Part shown: piece by piece, positions 36,288 through 47,100 of the stretch
How the letters are laid out: every line of letters begins with the position of its first letter
Position numbering within the stretch: the first letter of the stretch is position 1
Notes under the pieces: generated by a model
What the model saw: only the letters and a program-made list of their open reading frames with translations
The model's database searches: none
What the model was told of the DNA's origin: nothing
Program-made: the position numbers and the translations under genes
Source of the DNA: an uncultured Pelagibacteraceae bacterium
GTDB lineage: Bacteria; Pseudomonadota; Alphaproteobacteria; Pelagibacterales; Pelagibacteraceae
Length of the DNA: 64,000 nucleotides
Direction of reading: 5' to 3'
NCBI GenBank assembly: GCA_902618485.1
Contig: CACNAR010000006.1
Coordinates: 22,903 to 86,902 of the forward strand

Positions 36288-37705
36288 TGACAAATCTGCA
36301 ATTAGTTTTTCCAGAGATTTTTTTATCATTATCAATAATGTTTCTACTTATATTTGGTGTTTTTAAAAAAAATAGCTCAAAAATAATCCAAAATCTTTCA
36401 TTAGTAGTCTTACTTGTTACAGCAGTCATAACATTTAATGAAACAGTTGGTATTAAAGAAGTTAAATTATTTAATAATAGTATAATTATAGACTATTTAT
36501 CGTCATTGATGAAAATTGTTACATTACTAGCCACTTTTTTAGTTTTAGTCATTTCATCAAATTATTTAAGAACTTTTAAAATTTTTAAGATTGAATATCC
36601 AATTTTAATATTAAGCTCTGTTTTGGGAATGATGATTATGATTAATTCTAATGACTTAATTGTATTCTATATGGGTCTAGAGCTTCAATCTTTAGCATTA
36701 TATGTTTTGGCCACTTTTAATAGAGATCAAATAAAATCTTCAGAAGCTGGACTAAAATATTTTGTTCTAAGCGCATTATCTTCCGGACTACTTTTGTATG
36801 GATGTTCACTAATATATGGATTTACTGGATCAACAAATTTCAATGTGATTGCAAATCAACTAGGCTCTAGTGAATATGCTATTACTTTTGGAATTGTTTT
36901 CATCTTAGTTGGGTTAGCATTTAAAATCTCTGCTGTGCCATTTCATATGTGGGCACCAGATGTTTATGAGGGCTCACCAACTTCTGTAACTTTGTTTTTC
37001 ACAATGGTACCAAAAGTTGCAGCTTTAACTGTATTTATTAGATTTTTATATGTACCTTTTTTAAATTTAATTGATCAGTGGCAAATGATATTGATATTTC
37101 TCTCTATTGCCTCAATGCTTTTTGGAGCAATTGCTGCAATAGGTCAAACTAATTTAAAAAGACTAGTAGCTTACAGTTCTATAGGACACGTGGGTTATGC
37201 TTTAGCAGGTGTTGCAACGGGCACAAATGAAGGAATGCAAAGTTCAGTAATATATATAATTATTTATATAATAATGAATTTAGGATTATTTTCTTGTTTG
37301 CTAATGATAAAAAGAGAAAATCAATACTACGAAAAAATAGAGGATTTATCGGGATTATCTAAAAATCATCCGATGTTAGCTTTATCACTGATGATTATAT
37401 TGTTTTCATTGGCAGGCATACCACCTTTAGCTGGATTTTTTGCTAAATTTTATGTTTTTAAATCAGTAATAGAACAATCAATGTATTTTTTAGCAATCGT
37501 GGGTTTATTATCAACAGTGGTTGCCGCTTTTTATTACTTAAGATTAATTAAAATTATGTATTTTGATAAAGAAAAAGAAAAATATGATACGGATCATGGA
37601 TTGTGGTTAAAATTTTCATTAACATTCTCAACATTATTAATTTTAGTTTACTTCATATTCCCAAGCCAACTTATTGATGTAGTTTCTAGAATTAATATAA
37701 TTTGA
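36287..37705 (+). CDS. nuoN: NADH-quinone oxidoreductase subunit N
   Basis: The 472-residue protein is NuoN, the third antiporter-like proton pump subunit. The segments MGLELQSLALYVLATFNR (about residues 129-146, key glutamate), VPFHMWAPDVYEGSPTSVTL (about 217-236) and LKRLVAYSSIGHVGYALAG are characteristic. It closes the 14-gene complex I operon. Its TGA stop overlaps the ATG of birA (TGATG), so the transcript runs on into the downstream genes. Confidence 0.97.
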   Translation: MTNLQLVFPEIFLSLSIMFLLIFGVFKKNSSKIIQNLSLVVLLVTAVITFNETVGIKEVKLFNNSIIIDYLSSLMKIVTLLATFLVLVISSNYLRTFKIFKIEYPILILSSVLGMMIMINSNDLIVFYMGLELQSLALYVLATFNRDQIKSSEAGLKYFVLSALSSGLLLYGCSLIYGFTGSTNFNVIANQLGSSEYAITFGIVFILVGLAFKISAVPFHMWAPDVYEGSPTSVTLFFTMVPKVAALTVFIRFLYVPFLNLIDQWQMILIFLSIASMLFGAIAAIGQTNLKRLVAYSSIGHVGYALAGVATGTNEGMQSSVIYIIIYIIMNLGLFSCLLMIKRENQYYEKIEDLSGLSKNHPMLALSLMIILFSLAGIPPLAGFFAKFYVFKSVIEQSMYFLAIVGLLSTVVAAFYYLRLIKIMYFDKEKEKYDTDHGLWLKFSLTFSTLLILVYFIFPSQLIDVVSRINII

Positions 37706-38241
37706 TGAAGTTTAAAGTTTTTAGGTATAAAAAAGTTAAGAGTACAAATAACACAGCAATAAGAATAATTAGAGAAACAAATCATAATTTTGGAATGATA
37801 ATATCCGAAACACAAACTAGTGGTAAAGGTCAGTATGGGAGAAAATGGATTTCTTATAAAGGAAATATTTTAATATCTTTTTTTTATAAACTAAAAAAAA
37901 TAAATTTATCAATGAAACAACTATCAAAAAAAAATTGTCTTTTAGTTAAAGATGTAATTTCAAAATTTTATAAGCGCAAAATAGTTTATAAATCACCAAA
38001 TGATTTATTGATTAATAAAAAAAAGATTTGTGGTATTTTGCAAGAAAAAATTAATAAATCAGGGAATGATTATCTAATTGTTGGTATTGGATTTAATTTG
38101 ATTAAAAGTCCTATAATACCCGATTATCCTACAACTAATTTATTTGAAATTACTAAAAAAAAAATAAAAACTAAAACATTTATGAATCAATTAAAAATAT
38201 CCTTTGGTAAGTTTTTGTCACAATATTACATAACTAAATAG
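37705..38241 (+). CDS. birA: Biotin--[acetyl-CoA-carboxylase] ligase
   Basis: I place the start at the ATG overlapping the nuoN stop; a TTG one codon earlier is possible but less likely. The 178-residue product is a short, monofunctional BirA-type ligase: FRYKKVKSTNNTA begins the catalytic domain, SGKGQYGRKWISYKGNI is the biotinyl-adenylate loop (a variant of GRGRxGRxW), and SPNDLLINKKKICGILQE holds the catalytic lysine region. It has no N-terminal DNA-binding domain, so it cannot act as a repressor, and the C-terminal domain is reduced. It attaches biotin to carboxylases. birA after nuoN is a conserved alphaproteobacterial arrangement. Confidence 0.9.
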   Translation: MKFKVFRYKKVKSTNNTAIRIIRETNHNFGMIISETQTSGKGQYGRKWISYKGNILISFFYKLKKINLSMKQLSKKNCLLVKDVISKFYKRKIVYKSPNDLLINKKKICGILQEKINKSGNDYLIVGIGFNLIKSPIIPDYPTTNLFEITKKKIKTKTFMNQLKISFGKFLSQYYITK

Positions 38242-38982
38242 ATGATTATTTTAGGTGACATAGGAAATACTGAGACAAAAATTTGTTTAGTTAATAACAA
38301 TAACAAAATCATAAAAAAGATTGTAATTCCTTCAAAAGGTAAAAAACTAAATTTATTGAAAAAATATTTTAAAAAAATAGATTTTTCCTCAATAGATAAA
38401 ATTTTATTTTGTAGTGTTGTACCATCAACCTACAAGGAACTAAAAAGATATTTCTACAATAAAACAAAAGTTAGGTGTTACGAATTAAAAGAACTTAATT
38501 TGAAGAAAATTTTAAAAATTGATGTGAATTATAAGCAAGTAGGTTCAGACAGATTAGCAAATGCAATAAGTGTTACACAAAAAAACAAAAATTTTATTAT
38601 TTTAGATTTTGGTACTGCAACAACATTTGATGTTTTAATTGGTAATAATTACAAAGGTGGAATTATATCTCCAGGTATTCAAATTTCCCTTAACACACTT
38701 TCAGACAAAGCATCTTTAATTCCAAAGATTGATTTAAAGAAAATAACAAAAGTAATTGGAAAAGATACCATATCAGCTGTCCGCTCAGGTTTTTTCTGGG
38801 GATATGCTGGATTAATTGACAATGTTGTAAATTTAATTAAGAAAGAGACAAAAAAGTCTTTTAATATAATCACTACTGGAGGTTTTTCTAAATTGTTTAA
38901 AAACTCTATTAGAACAAAAGTTAAAAGAGATAATGATATAACAATTAACGGCTTAGTTAAGGCTTCAAAATTAATTAAATAA
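38242..38982 (+). CDS. coaX: Type III pantothenate kinase
   Basis: The 246-residue protein is CoaX, which performs the first step of coenzyme A synthesis. It has the ASKHA-fold phosphate loop LGDIGNTETKICLV at the N terminus, QVGSDRLANA (about residues 99-108, pantothenate site), the second phosphate motif ILDFGTATTFDVL (about 120-132), and GGIISPGIQISLNTL. Its length is normal. It starts at the base after the birA stop and precedes rnj by 1 base. Confidence 0.94.
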   Translation: MIILGDIGNTETKICLVNNNNKIIKKIVIPSKGKKLNLLKKYFKKIDFSSIDKILFCSVVPSTYKELKRYFYNKTKVRCYELKELNLKKILKIDVNYKQVGSDRLANAISVTQKNKNFIILDFGTATTFDVLIGNNYKGGIISPGIQISLNTLSDKASLIPKIDLKKITKVIGKDTISAVRSGFFWGYAGLIDNVVNLIKKETKKSFNIITTGGFSKLFKNSIRTKVKRDNDITINGLVKASKLIK

Positions 38983-38983
38983 T

Positions 38984-40642
38984 ATGAAAGATGAATTTTT
39001 ATTTTGTCCATTAGGTGGCTCTGGTGAGATAGGGATGAATATGAATTTATTTGGCTATGGTCAGCCAGGTGACCATAAATGGATTATGGTTGATATAGGT
39101 GTTACTTTTGCTGATGACACAGTTCCAGGTATAGATCTTATTTATCCAGACCCGGGTTTTATTCAGGAAAGAAAAGATAATCTATTAGGAATTGTCTTAA
39201 CGCATGCTCACGAAGATCATATAGGTGCTGTAGCTCATTTATGGCCAAAATTTAAATGCAAACTTTATGCTACTCCTTTCACAGCTGTTTTAATAAGAGA
39301 AAAATTTAGAGAAAAAAATATCGATATTACTAATGACTTACAAATTGTAGAACTAAACGGAAAGGTAAGTTTAAAACCTTTTGAGATTGAATATATAACT
39401 TTAACCCACTCTATTTTAGAACCCAATGGCCTTAGAATTCAAACACCAGCAGGTATTGTTTTGCATACTGGTGACTGGAAAGTTGATCCAAACCCCCTGA
39501 TTGGTGCCGAGATTAATTCAAAGAGATTAAAAGAAATTGGTGACGAAGGTGTTTTAGCAATGATTTGTGACTCTACTAATGTTTTTAGTGCTGGACGCTC
39601 AGGTTCTGAATTAGATGTGAGAAAAAGTATGTTAAACATTATGAGCAGGTTGAAAAAAAGAATTATAATAACCTCATTTGCATCAAATGTTGCAAGAATG
39701 GAGTCAGCTTTTTATTGCGCAGAAAAAACAGGAAGACAAATTTCTTTAGTCGGTAGGTCTATGCATAGAATATACAAGGCAGCTAGACAATGTGGATATC
39801 TTAAAAATACTATTGAACCTATAGATCCACGTGATGCAAAAAATTTTGCTAGAGAAAAAATTGTATATCTTTGCACAGGTAGCCAAGGTGAACCGATGGG
39901 AGCTATGATGAGAATTTCAAATTATACGCATCCTGATGTATTTATTGAGAAAGGTGATGCGGTAATTTTTTCTTCAAAAATAATACCAGGAAATGAAAAG
40001 AAACTTTACAAACTTCATAATCAATTAGTTAAAGACGGAATAGAGGTAATTTCAGAGGAGAGCGAATTTATCCATGTTTCTGGGCATCCAAATAGAGAAG
40101 ATTTAAAAGATATGTATGATTGGGTTAAACCAAAATGTATAATTCCTGTTCACGGAGAACACAGACATATGATTGAACATATTGCTTTTGCCAAAGAAAT
40201 GCAGGTACCTTATCCTGTTCAGGTAGAAAATGGCGATATAGTAAAGTTAGCCCCAGGAGACTTTCCAGAAGTCTATGATAAAGCTCCTAGTGGTAGATTA
40301 TATCTGGATGGCAATATAAGTGTTGAGGAAAATTCACAATCAATAAAAGACAGAAAAAATTTAGGTTCCAACGGATATCTTGAAATAACTATTTTAATTA
40401 CACCTAAGGGAAAAATACATAATAATCCAATAATAAACTTTAAAGGATTACCAATTTATGAGACAGATGAATTTATTTACTTATTAGAGGAAGAAATAGA
40501 AAAAACAGCAAAAACATTTAATATTGGAAATAAAAGTCAAAGACACAATCTTATAGATGCACTTAAAATCGCAGCTAGAAGGTTTACTAAAGAAAAAACA
40601 GGTAAAAGACCTTTTACCAATATTAATTTAGTTGATATTTAA
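38984..40642 (+). CDS. rnj: Ribonuclease J
   Basis: The 552-residue protein is a metallo-beta-lactamase/beta-CASP nuclease. GGSGEIGMNMNLFGY starts the fold, LTHAHEDHIGAVAHL (about residues 71-85) is the HxHxDH zinc motif, and the beta-CASP part has ICDSTNVF, SFASNVARMES and CTGSQGEPMGAMMRIS. HVSGHPNREDLKDM and IPVHGEHRHM complete the metal site. It degrades and matures RNA with 5-prime exonuclease and endonuclease activity. It is in the coaX-rnj-DUF1467-proS order found in other alphaproteobacteria. Confidence 0.94.
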   Translation: MKDEFLFCPLGGSGEIGMNMNLFGYGQPGDHKWIMVDIGVTFADDTVPGIDLIYPDPGFIQERKDNLLGIVLTHAHEDHIGAVAHLWPKFKCKLYATPFTAVLIREKFREKNIDITNDLQIVELNGKVSLKPFEIEYITLTHSILEPNGLRIQTPAGIVLHTGDWKVDPNPLIGAEINSKRLKEIGDEGVLAMICDSTNVFSAGRSGSELDVRKSMLNIMSRLKKRIIITSFASNVARMESAFYCAEKTGRQISLVGRSMHRIYKAARQCGYLKNTIEPIDPRDAKNFAREKIVYLCTGSQGEPMGAMMRISNYTHPDVFIEKGDAVIFSSKIIPGNEKKLYKLHNQLVKDGIEVISEESEFIHVSGHPNREDLKDMYDWVKPKCIIPVHGEHRHMIEHIAFAKEMQVPYPVQVENGDIVKLAPGDFPEVYDKAPSGRLYLDGNISVEENSQSIKDRKNLGSNGYLEITILITPKGKIHNNPIINFKGLPIYETDEFIYLLEEEIEKTAKTFNIGNKSQRHNLIDALKIAARRFTKEKTGKRPFTNINLVDI

Positions 40643-40887
40643 TGAGTGCTACGGGACTTGCTATAATATATATAATCATATGGTGGATTGTTTTTTTTGC
40701 AATTTTGCCCATTGATGTGAATAGAATAAAGACTGAAAAAATTGAAGGTGAGGACCCTGGATCACCTGAAAATCCTAAGATTCTAAAAAAATTCATTTAT
40801 TGCACAGTAATAACAACTATTCTTTTTGTTATTATTTATTTGCTAATGAAGTTTGAATATTTGAACTTAAGAAATATAATCACTTAA
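40642..40887 (+). CDS. DUF1467 family membrane protein
   Basis: The 81-residue protein has two membrane segments (about residues 5-25 and 54-74) joined by a polar loop DVNRIKTEKIEGEDPGSPEN. The motif WWIVFFAILPIDVN followed by GEDPGSPENP is what I know as DUF1467, a family found mostly in alphaproteobacteria and usually located beside proS. Its function is unknown. It overlaps rnj by one base and is 1 base before proS. Confidence 0.85.
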   Translation: MSATGLAIIYIIIWWIVFFAILPIDVNRIKTEKIEGEDPGSPENPKILKKFIYCTVITTILFVIIYLLMKFEYLNLRNIIT

Positions 40888-40888
40888 C

Positions 40889-42223
40889 ATGCATATTTCA
40901 AAATCGTTTATTCCTATTTTAAAAAATAATCCTTCAGAGGCAAAAATTAAATCCCATCAATTAATGTTAAGGGTGGGTATGATAAAACAATCGTCAGCAG
41001 GTATCTACTCTTGGTTACCACTTGGTTTCAAAGTAATGAAAAAAATTGAAAAAATTGTTAGGGAAGAGCAAGATAGAATTGGGGTTCAAGAAATATTAAT
41101 GCCAACAATACAATCTAGTGAAATTTGGAAAGAAAGTGGGAGATATAAAGATTATGGCGAGGAAATGTTAAGAATTAAAGATCGTCAAAATCGTGAAATG
41201 TTGTATGGACCGACCAATGAGGAGTTAATAACAGATATATTTAGATCCTCTATTAAATCTTATAAATCTCTTCCGCAACTTTTATATCATATTCAATGGA
41301 AATTTAGAGATGAGATTAGACCAAGATTTGGAATAATGCGATGTAGAGAGTTCTATATGAAAGATGCTTATTCTTTTGACATATCTGATGAAGAAGCATT
41401 TTTTTCTTATAATAAATTTTTCTTGTCATATCTTAAAACATTTAAAAGATTAAATCTTCAAGCAATACCAATGGCAGCAGATACAGGCCCAATTGGAGGA
41501 AGTCTGTCTCATGAATTCATTATTTTAGCTGAAACTGGTGAAAGTAAAATTTTTACCGACAAAAGAGTTTTTGATTTAAGTATAGACAGTGCAAAATTAG
41601 AAAAACAATCTTTAGAAAATATGAGAAAAGAATATGAGCAATATTATTCAGTTACTGACGAAAAATTTGATAAAACTGAATTTGAAAATAAAGTTTCTGA
41701 AAAAAATAGATTAATAACAAAAGGAATTGAAGTAGGTCATATTTTTTATTTTGGAGACAAATACTCCAAACCAATGGGTGCATCAGTTGATTTGCCAGGT
41801 GGAAAAAAAGATTTTGTTAAAATGGGATCTTATGGCATAGGAGTCTCTAGATTAGTAGGTGCAATAATAGAAGCTAAATATGACGAAAAAAATGAAGTCA
41901 TGAAATGGCCAATTTCTGTTGCTCCTTATCATGTTGCGATAATTCCAATGATCAATAAAAATGACAATTCACAATTAGATAAAGCAAATAATATTTTACT
42001 TGAACTTGAAAAAAATAATATTGAAACAATAATTGATGATACTGATGAAAATATCTCATCAAAAATTAAAAAGATGAATTTAATAGGTGTACCTTTTCAA
42101 ATTATAATTGGTAAACAGGTTGAGGGTGATAAATTAGAGTTTAAAGAAGTTGATGGAGCATCTCAAAAAATTGAATTAAAAGATATCATTAAGATAATTA
42201 ATAAACAAAAAGCAAACAATTGA
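40889..42223 (+). CDS. proS: Prolyl-tRNA synthetase (short alphaproteobacterial form)
   Basis: The 444-residue protein is a class II synthetase charging tRNA-Pro. The class II motif 1 region is LMLRVGMIKQSSAGIYSWLP (about residues 25-44), motif 2 includes QWKFRDEIRPRFGIMRCREF (about 137-156), and motif 3 is SYGIGVSRLVGAII. It is about 130 residues shorter than the E. coli enzyme because the editing insertion between motifs 2 and 3 is missing, which is usual for alphaproteobacteria; mischarged Ala-tRNA-Pro would need a separate editing protein. The stop overlaps the TTG start of lolC. Confidence 0.95.
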   Translation: MHISKSFIPILKNNPSEAKIKSHQLMLRVGMIKQSSAGIYSWLPLGFKVMKKIEKIVREEQDRIGVQEILMPTIQSSEIWKESGRYKDYGEEMLRIKDRQNREMLYGPTNEELITDIFRSSIKSYKSLPQLLYHIQWKFRDEIRPRFGIMRCREFYMKDAYSFDISDEEAFFSYNKFFLSYLKTFKRLNLQAIPMAADTGPIGGSLSHEFIILAETGESKIFTDKRVFDLSIDSAKLEKQSLENMRKEYEQYYSVTDEKFDKTEFENKVSEKNRLITKGIEVGHIFYFGDKYSKPMGASVDLPGGKKDFVKMGSYGIGVSRLVGAIIEAKYDEKNEVMKWPISVAPYHVAIIPMINKNDNSQLDKANNILLELEKNNIETIIDDTDENISSKIKKMNLIGVPFQIIIGKQVEGDKLEFKEVDGASQKIELKDIIKIINKQKANN

Positions 42224-43452
42224 TTTCCCAATTAGAAAAAGAAATTACGTTTAGATTTTTAAAAGCCAGAAAAAAAGATGGTTTTCTCAATATTATTTCA
42301 ATTTTTTCATTTATTGGAATTGGGCTGGGTGTTGCTGTTCTAATAATTGTTATGTCCGTTATGAATGGTTTTAGAACAGAATTGATAAATAAAATTATTG
42401 GTTTTAATGCCCATATGACAGTGAAGCCATATGAAAACAAAATTGCAAAAGAAAAATTAGAAAACCAAAACTTAAAATCAATTTCTGAAAGTTTAATTTT
42501 TAGTAATTCAGGTGAGGGAATTATGATCAAAAAAGATATTACCAAAGGTATTCTTTTAAGAGGATATTTTGCAAAAGATTTTTCTAAATTAGACATTGTT
42601 AACAATGGAAATTTTTTAGGCGGTGAAAATGATTTATCAAATAATTCTATATCTATAAGTAAAGAATTGAGTTTTTCTCTAAACTTAGAGATTGGTGATG
42701 AGATTACATTGATGTCTTCATCTGGTGTACAAACAATTATTGGTAATCTTCCTAAGCAAAAAAAATTTACAGTGGTCTCGCTTTTTGATAGTGGTGTAAT
42801 TGATTTTGACAACAATGTTGCTTTTATTAATCTTGTAACACTCGAGGAGTTTTTTAATTTAAAACCAAAAAAACGTAATTTAGAGATTTATTTAAAGAAC
42901 CCTAAAAATATTGAATATCAAAAAACTATAGTTCAAAAAATTTTTAACGATGAATTTATTTATTCTTGGTCCGATATGAATAAATCTTTGTTTTCTGCAC
43001 TAAAAGTTGAACGAAATGTTATGTTTATTATTCTAACATTAATCATAATCGTTGCAGCTTTTAATATAATTTCTGGTTTAACAATACTAGTAAAAAATAA
43101 AACTAAAGAAATTGCTATACTCAAATCGATTGGTGTTCTTAATAAATCAATTGTAAAAATTTTTTTCTTAATTGGTGTAATTATTGGAACTTCGGCTACT
43201 ATTTTTGGTATAATCTTAGGGATTGCTTTTTCTATGTATGTAGAAAATTTGAGACAATTTTTAAGTGAATTTTTTAACATAAGGTTATTTCCTGAGGAAA
43301 TATATTTTTTAAGCTCCATGCCTTCAGAAATTAATCCCATATCAATATTAATGATTTCAGCTTGCTCTATTTTAATAACTGTTTTGGTCTCAATATTTCC
43401 AGCGTTAAAAGCTGCAAAACTAGATCCTATAAAATCTCTTAAATATGAATAA
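42220..43452 (+). CDS. lolC: Lipoprotein-releasing system permease, LolC/LolE type
   Basis: The 410-residue protein is the FtsX-like permease of the Lol system, which moves outer-membrane lipoproteins off the inner membrane. It has one N-terminal helix (FLNIISIFSFIGIGLGVAVL and on), a large periplasmic domain (about residues 45-265) and three C-terminal helices, with the final ALKAAKLDPIKSLKYE typical of the family. The most likely start is TTG, overlapping the proS stop as TTGA; the first ATG is much further in and would remove the first helix. Alphaproteobacteria use one LolC/E-like protein as a homodimer, which fits the single gene here. Confidence 0.92.
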   Translation: MISQLEKEITFRFLKARKKDGFLNIISIFSFIGIGLGVAVLIIVMSVMNGFRTELINKIIGFNAHMTVKPYENKIAKEKLENQNLKSISESLIFSNSGEGIMIKKDITKGILLRGYFAKDFSKLDIVNNGNFLGGENDLSNNSISISKELSFSLNLEIGDEITLMSSSGVQTIIGNLPKQKKFTVVSLFDSGVIDFDNNVAFINLVTLEEFFNLKPKKRNLEIYLKNPKNIEYQKTIVQKIFNDEFIYSWSDMNKSLFSALKVERNVMFIILTLIIIVAAFNIISGLTILVKNKTKEIAILKSIGVLNKSIVKIFFLIGVIIGTSATIFGIILGIAFSMYVENLRQFLSEFFNIRLFPEEIYFLSSMPSEINPISILMISACSILITVLVSIFPALKAAKLDPIKSLKYE

Positions 43453-44128
43453 TCTAATTAAAATTTCTAAATTAAATAAATCTTTTGAAGGTATAAAAAA
43501 GATCAATGTTCTGAAAAGTATTTCTTATAATTTTAAGAAAGGTAAAATTTATTCCTTGATGGGCCCATCGGGTTCAGGTAAATCAACATTACTAAATTTG
43601 CTATCTTTAATTGATAGACCTACTTCAGGTTCAATTACATTTGAAAATAAAAAGATAAATTATAATCATACCAATGAAAATGATATTTTAAGAGCTAATA
43701 AAATTGGAATTATTTACCAACAAGATAATTTACTTCCAGATTTTACTTCATTGGAGAATATTTATTTAGCTGCTTTAGCTGGCGGTAATAACGAGAAAAT
43801 CGCAGTTAATAAGGCAAAAAATTTATTAAAAAAAGTTGGTCTGACTAATAGATCAGATCATTATCCTTCACAATTATCTGGCGGTGAAAAACAGAGGATT
43901 TCAATTGCAAGAGCAGTTGTCAATAATCCTCAAGTAATTTTAGCTGATGAGCCAACTGGAAGTTTAGATCTACAAACAGCAAAAGAAATTTTTAAACTTT
44001 TAAAAAATCAGATAAATAAAGAAAGATTAATAATATTTGCAACTCATAATAGATTTTTTGCCAATAAGGCTGATTGCTTATTGGAAATAACTAATGGTAA
44101 TATAAGAACCATTAATGCTCGAATCTAA
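43445..44128 (+). CDS. lolD: Lipoprotein-releasing system ATP-binding protein
   Basis: The 227-residue protein is an ABC ATPase of the MacB/LolD group: Walker A LMGPSGSGKSTLLNLLS (about residues 38-54), Q-loop YQQDNLLPDFTSLEN (about 90-104), signature LSGGEKQRISIARA (about 144-157), Walker B VILADEPTGSLD, and the H-loop ATHNR. It powers lipoprotein release through LolC. It overlaps lolC by 8 bases and dnaE by 14 bases. Confidence 0.94.
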   Translation: MNNLIKISKLNKSFEGIKKINVLKSISYNFKKGKIYSLMGPSGSGKSTLLNLLSLIDRPTSGSITFENKKINYNHTNENDILRANKIGIIYQQDNLLPDFTSLENIYLAALAGGNNEKIAVNKAKNLLKKVGLTNRSDHYPSQLSGGEKQRISIARAVVNNPQVILADEPTGSLDLQTAKEIFKLLKNQINKERLIIFATHNRFFANKADCLLEITNGNIRTINARI

Positions 44129-47100
44129 ATTTCAAAAATTTAATCATTTAAAACTACATACTCAATATTCTATTTGCGAAGGCGCAATAAAAATAGATGA
44201 GATTAAAGAATCATCAAAAGAAAATAAAATTAAGTCTTTAGCTATATGCGATACATCAAATTTATGTGGTGCACTAGAATTTTCAGATAAACTATCTAAA
44301 ATTGGTACTCAACCAATAATAGGAACTCAAATTAATTTTAAATATGAAGAAACTATAGGTCTTATACCACTTTTTGCAATGAATGAGGCAGGTTACAAAA
44401 GAATTATTGAGCTTTCCTCTTTATCCTACTTAGATAATAATGAGTTATCTGAGCCTAATGTTCCTTTTGACGAATTACTAAAAAAAGATAAAGGTGTCGC
44501 TATTTTTTCTGGAACTGTATTTGGCTTATTTGGGAATTTATTTGATAAAGGTAAGTATTCGGATATTGAAAAATTATATTCAAAACTCAAATCAATTTAT
44601 AACGATAGATTTTATATTGAATTACAAAGACATGGAGATCGTAATGAAGATAGTTTTGAAAAAATGAATTTAAAAAAATCTAATGATTTAGAGATACCAT
44701 TGATTGCAACAAATGAGACTTTTTATATTGATAAAGGCATGCACGAAGCGCATGACGCACTAATTTGTATTAAGAATAAGACCTATATACAGGAAAAAAA
44801 TAGAGTAAGATTTAGTAACAAGCATTACTTAAGAGATGATAAAGAAATGTATGAATTATTTTCTGACATTCCTGAGGCACTTGAAAATAATTATAATTTT
44901 CCTTATAGATGTAATTATAAACCCGCATTCTCAAAACCTATTTTACCTAATATTAGTTCTGAAAAAGATGGAAATGCAGATGATATTCTCAAAAAAAATT
45001 CACTAATTGGGTTAAAAGATAAATTCATCAAAGTTTTTAAAAAAGATACTAATAATTTAACTTCAGACAATGATTATCAAAAATACCTTGATAGACTTAA
45101 TCATGAATTGAATATTATTACTGAAATGAAATACTCAAGTTACTTTTTGATCGTATCTGATTACATCAAATGGGCAAAAACAAATAATATACCTGTGGGT
45201 CCTGGAAGGGGATCGGGTGCTGGATCATTAGTTGCTTGGTGTCTCTCAATCACAGATGTTGACCCAATTAAATTTAATTTGATATTTGAAAGATTTTTAA
45301 ATCCTGATCGTATATCCATGCCTGATTTTGATATTGATTTTTGTGAGGAAAAAAGAGATATGGTTTTTGAGTATCTTACAAAAAAATATAAAGACAGCGT
45401 TGCACATATTATTACTTTTGGAAAATTAAAAGCTAGAATGGTATTACGAGATGTGGGTCGTGTAATGGGTTTGTCCTATGGTTTCGTTGATAGTATCTCA
45501 AAAATGATACCATTTGATCCCTCTAGACCACAAAATTTAACAGAATGCATAGCTGGAGAGCCAAGACTTCAAAAGTTGATAAATGAAGATCCCAGAGTTA
45601 AAAAATTAATTGATTTATCTTTGAAACTAGAGGGACTAAATAGAAATGTAGCTACTCATGCGGCGGGTGTTGTTATAGCAGATAAAAAATTAACAGATAT
45701 AGTACCGTTATATAAAGACAACACAGCAGACTTACTTTTGCCATCAACACAATTTGATATGTATTCTGCTGAAAACGCTGGATTAATAAAATTCGATTTT
45801 TTAGGTTTAAAAACGTTAACAGTAATAAATAATACTCAAAATATTATAAGGAAAAAAAATAAAGATTTTAACATAGAAAATATTAATTATGATGACCAAA
45901 AAGTTTTTAAGCTTTTATCTTCAGGTAAAACAGTTGGATTGTTCCAAATTGAAAGTGCTGGAATGAGAGAGGCACTTATGCAAATGAGGCCAAACCACAT
46001 TGAGGATATTATTGCACTAGTAGCACTATACAGACCTGGTCCTATGAACAATATTCCAATTTATAATGATTGTAAGCATGGAAAACAAAAACCAGATTAT
46101 CTTCATCCACTATTAGAGGAAATTCTTAAGCCAACTTATGGCGTTATAATATATCAAGAACAAGTAATGCAAATAGCACAAAAATTATCAGGCTACACAG
46201 CGGGCCAAGCAGATATATTAAGAAGAGCAATGGGAAAGAAAAAAAGAGCTGAACTAGAAAGACAAAAACAAAGTTTTATCTCTGGTGCTATAAAAAATGG
46301 TATTAGCAAAGAAGTTGCAGCTGGTATATTTTTAAAGATAGAACCCTTTGCAGAATATGGATTTAATAAAAGTCATGCTGCGGCGTATGCAATAATTTCT
46401 TATCAAACAGCTTATTTAAAAACATATTTTCCTAAAGAATTTATAGCTGCTTCAATGACAATGGATATTTCAAATCAAAACAAATTAAGTGAGTTTTATG
46501 AGGAACTTAAGAGACTTGATATAGAGATTAAAAGGCCAGATATAAATGAGTGTTTCGCAGATTTTAAAAATGATGATCAAAAATTTTATTATGCACTAGG
46601 AGGTATTAAAGCAGTTGGTTATGAAGCAGTTTCAAATATTGTTAAAGAAAGAACAAAGAATGGTAAGTTTAAATCAATTAATGATTTTTTAAATAGAGTT
46701 AACCCAAAAGATATAAATAAACTGCAATTAGAGGGATTGGTAAAAGCTGGTGCTTTTGATTGTTTAAATGAAAACAGACAGTCCTTATTTAATTCTATTT
46801 CCAATTTTATAACAAAATCTAAAAATATTTATGAGAATAAATCAGCAAATCAGATTGATCTTTTTGGAGAAAGTGAAAATAAAAACGATGATTTTATATC
46901 CAATATAAAAGATTGGAATTTTGAAGAGAGATTGTCGAAGGAATTCGAGGCAGTTGGTTTTTTTATATCTGATCATCCATTGAACCAATTTAAAGAAATT
47001 TTCAATGATTATAATATAATTGATTATCAAAAATTTAATAACAAAAATGAGACAAATGACACAAACATAGCTGCAACATTGTTAAAAGTTCAAGAAAGAA

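Noticed and set aside
42198..42815. 205-codon minus-strand frame opposite lolC
   Set aside because: It is long only because AT-rich antisense of a membrane-protein gene has few stops; lolC is well supported on the plus strand.
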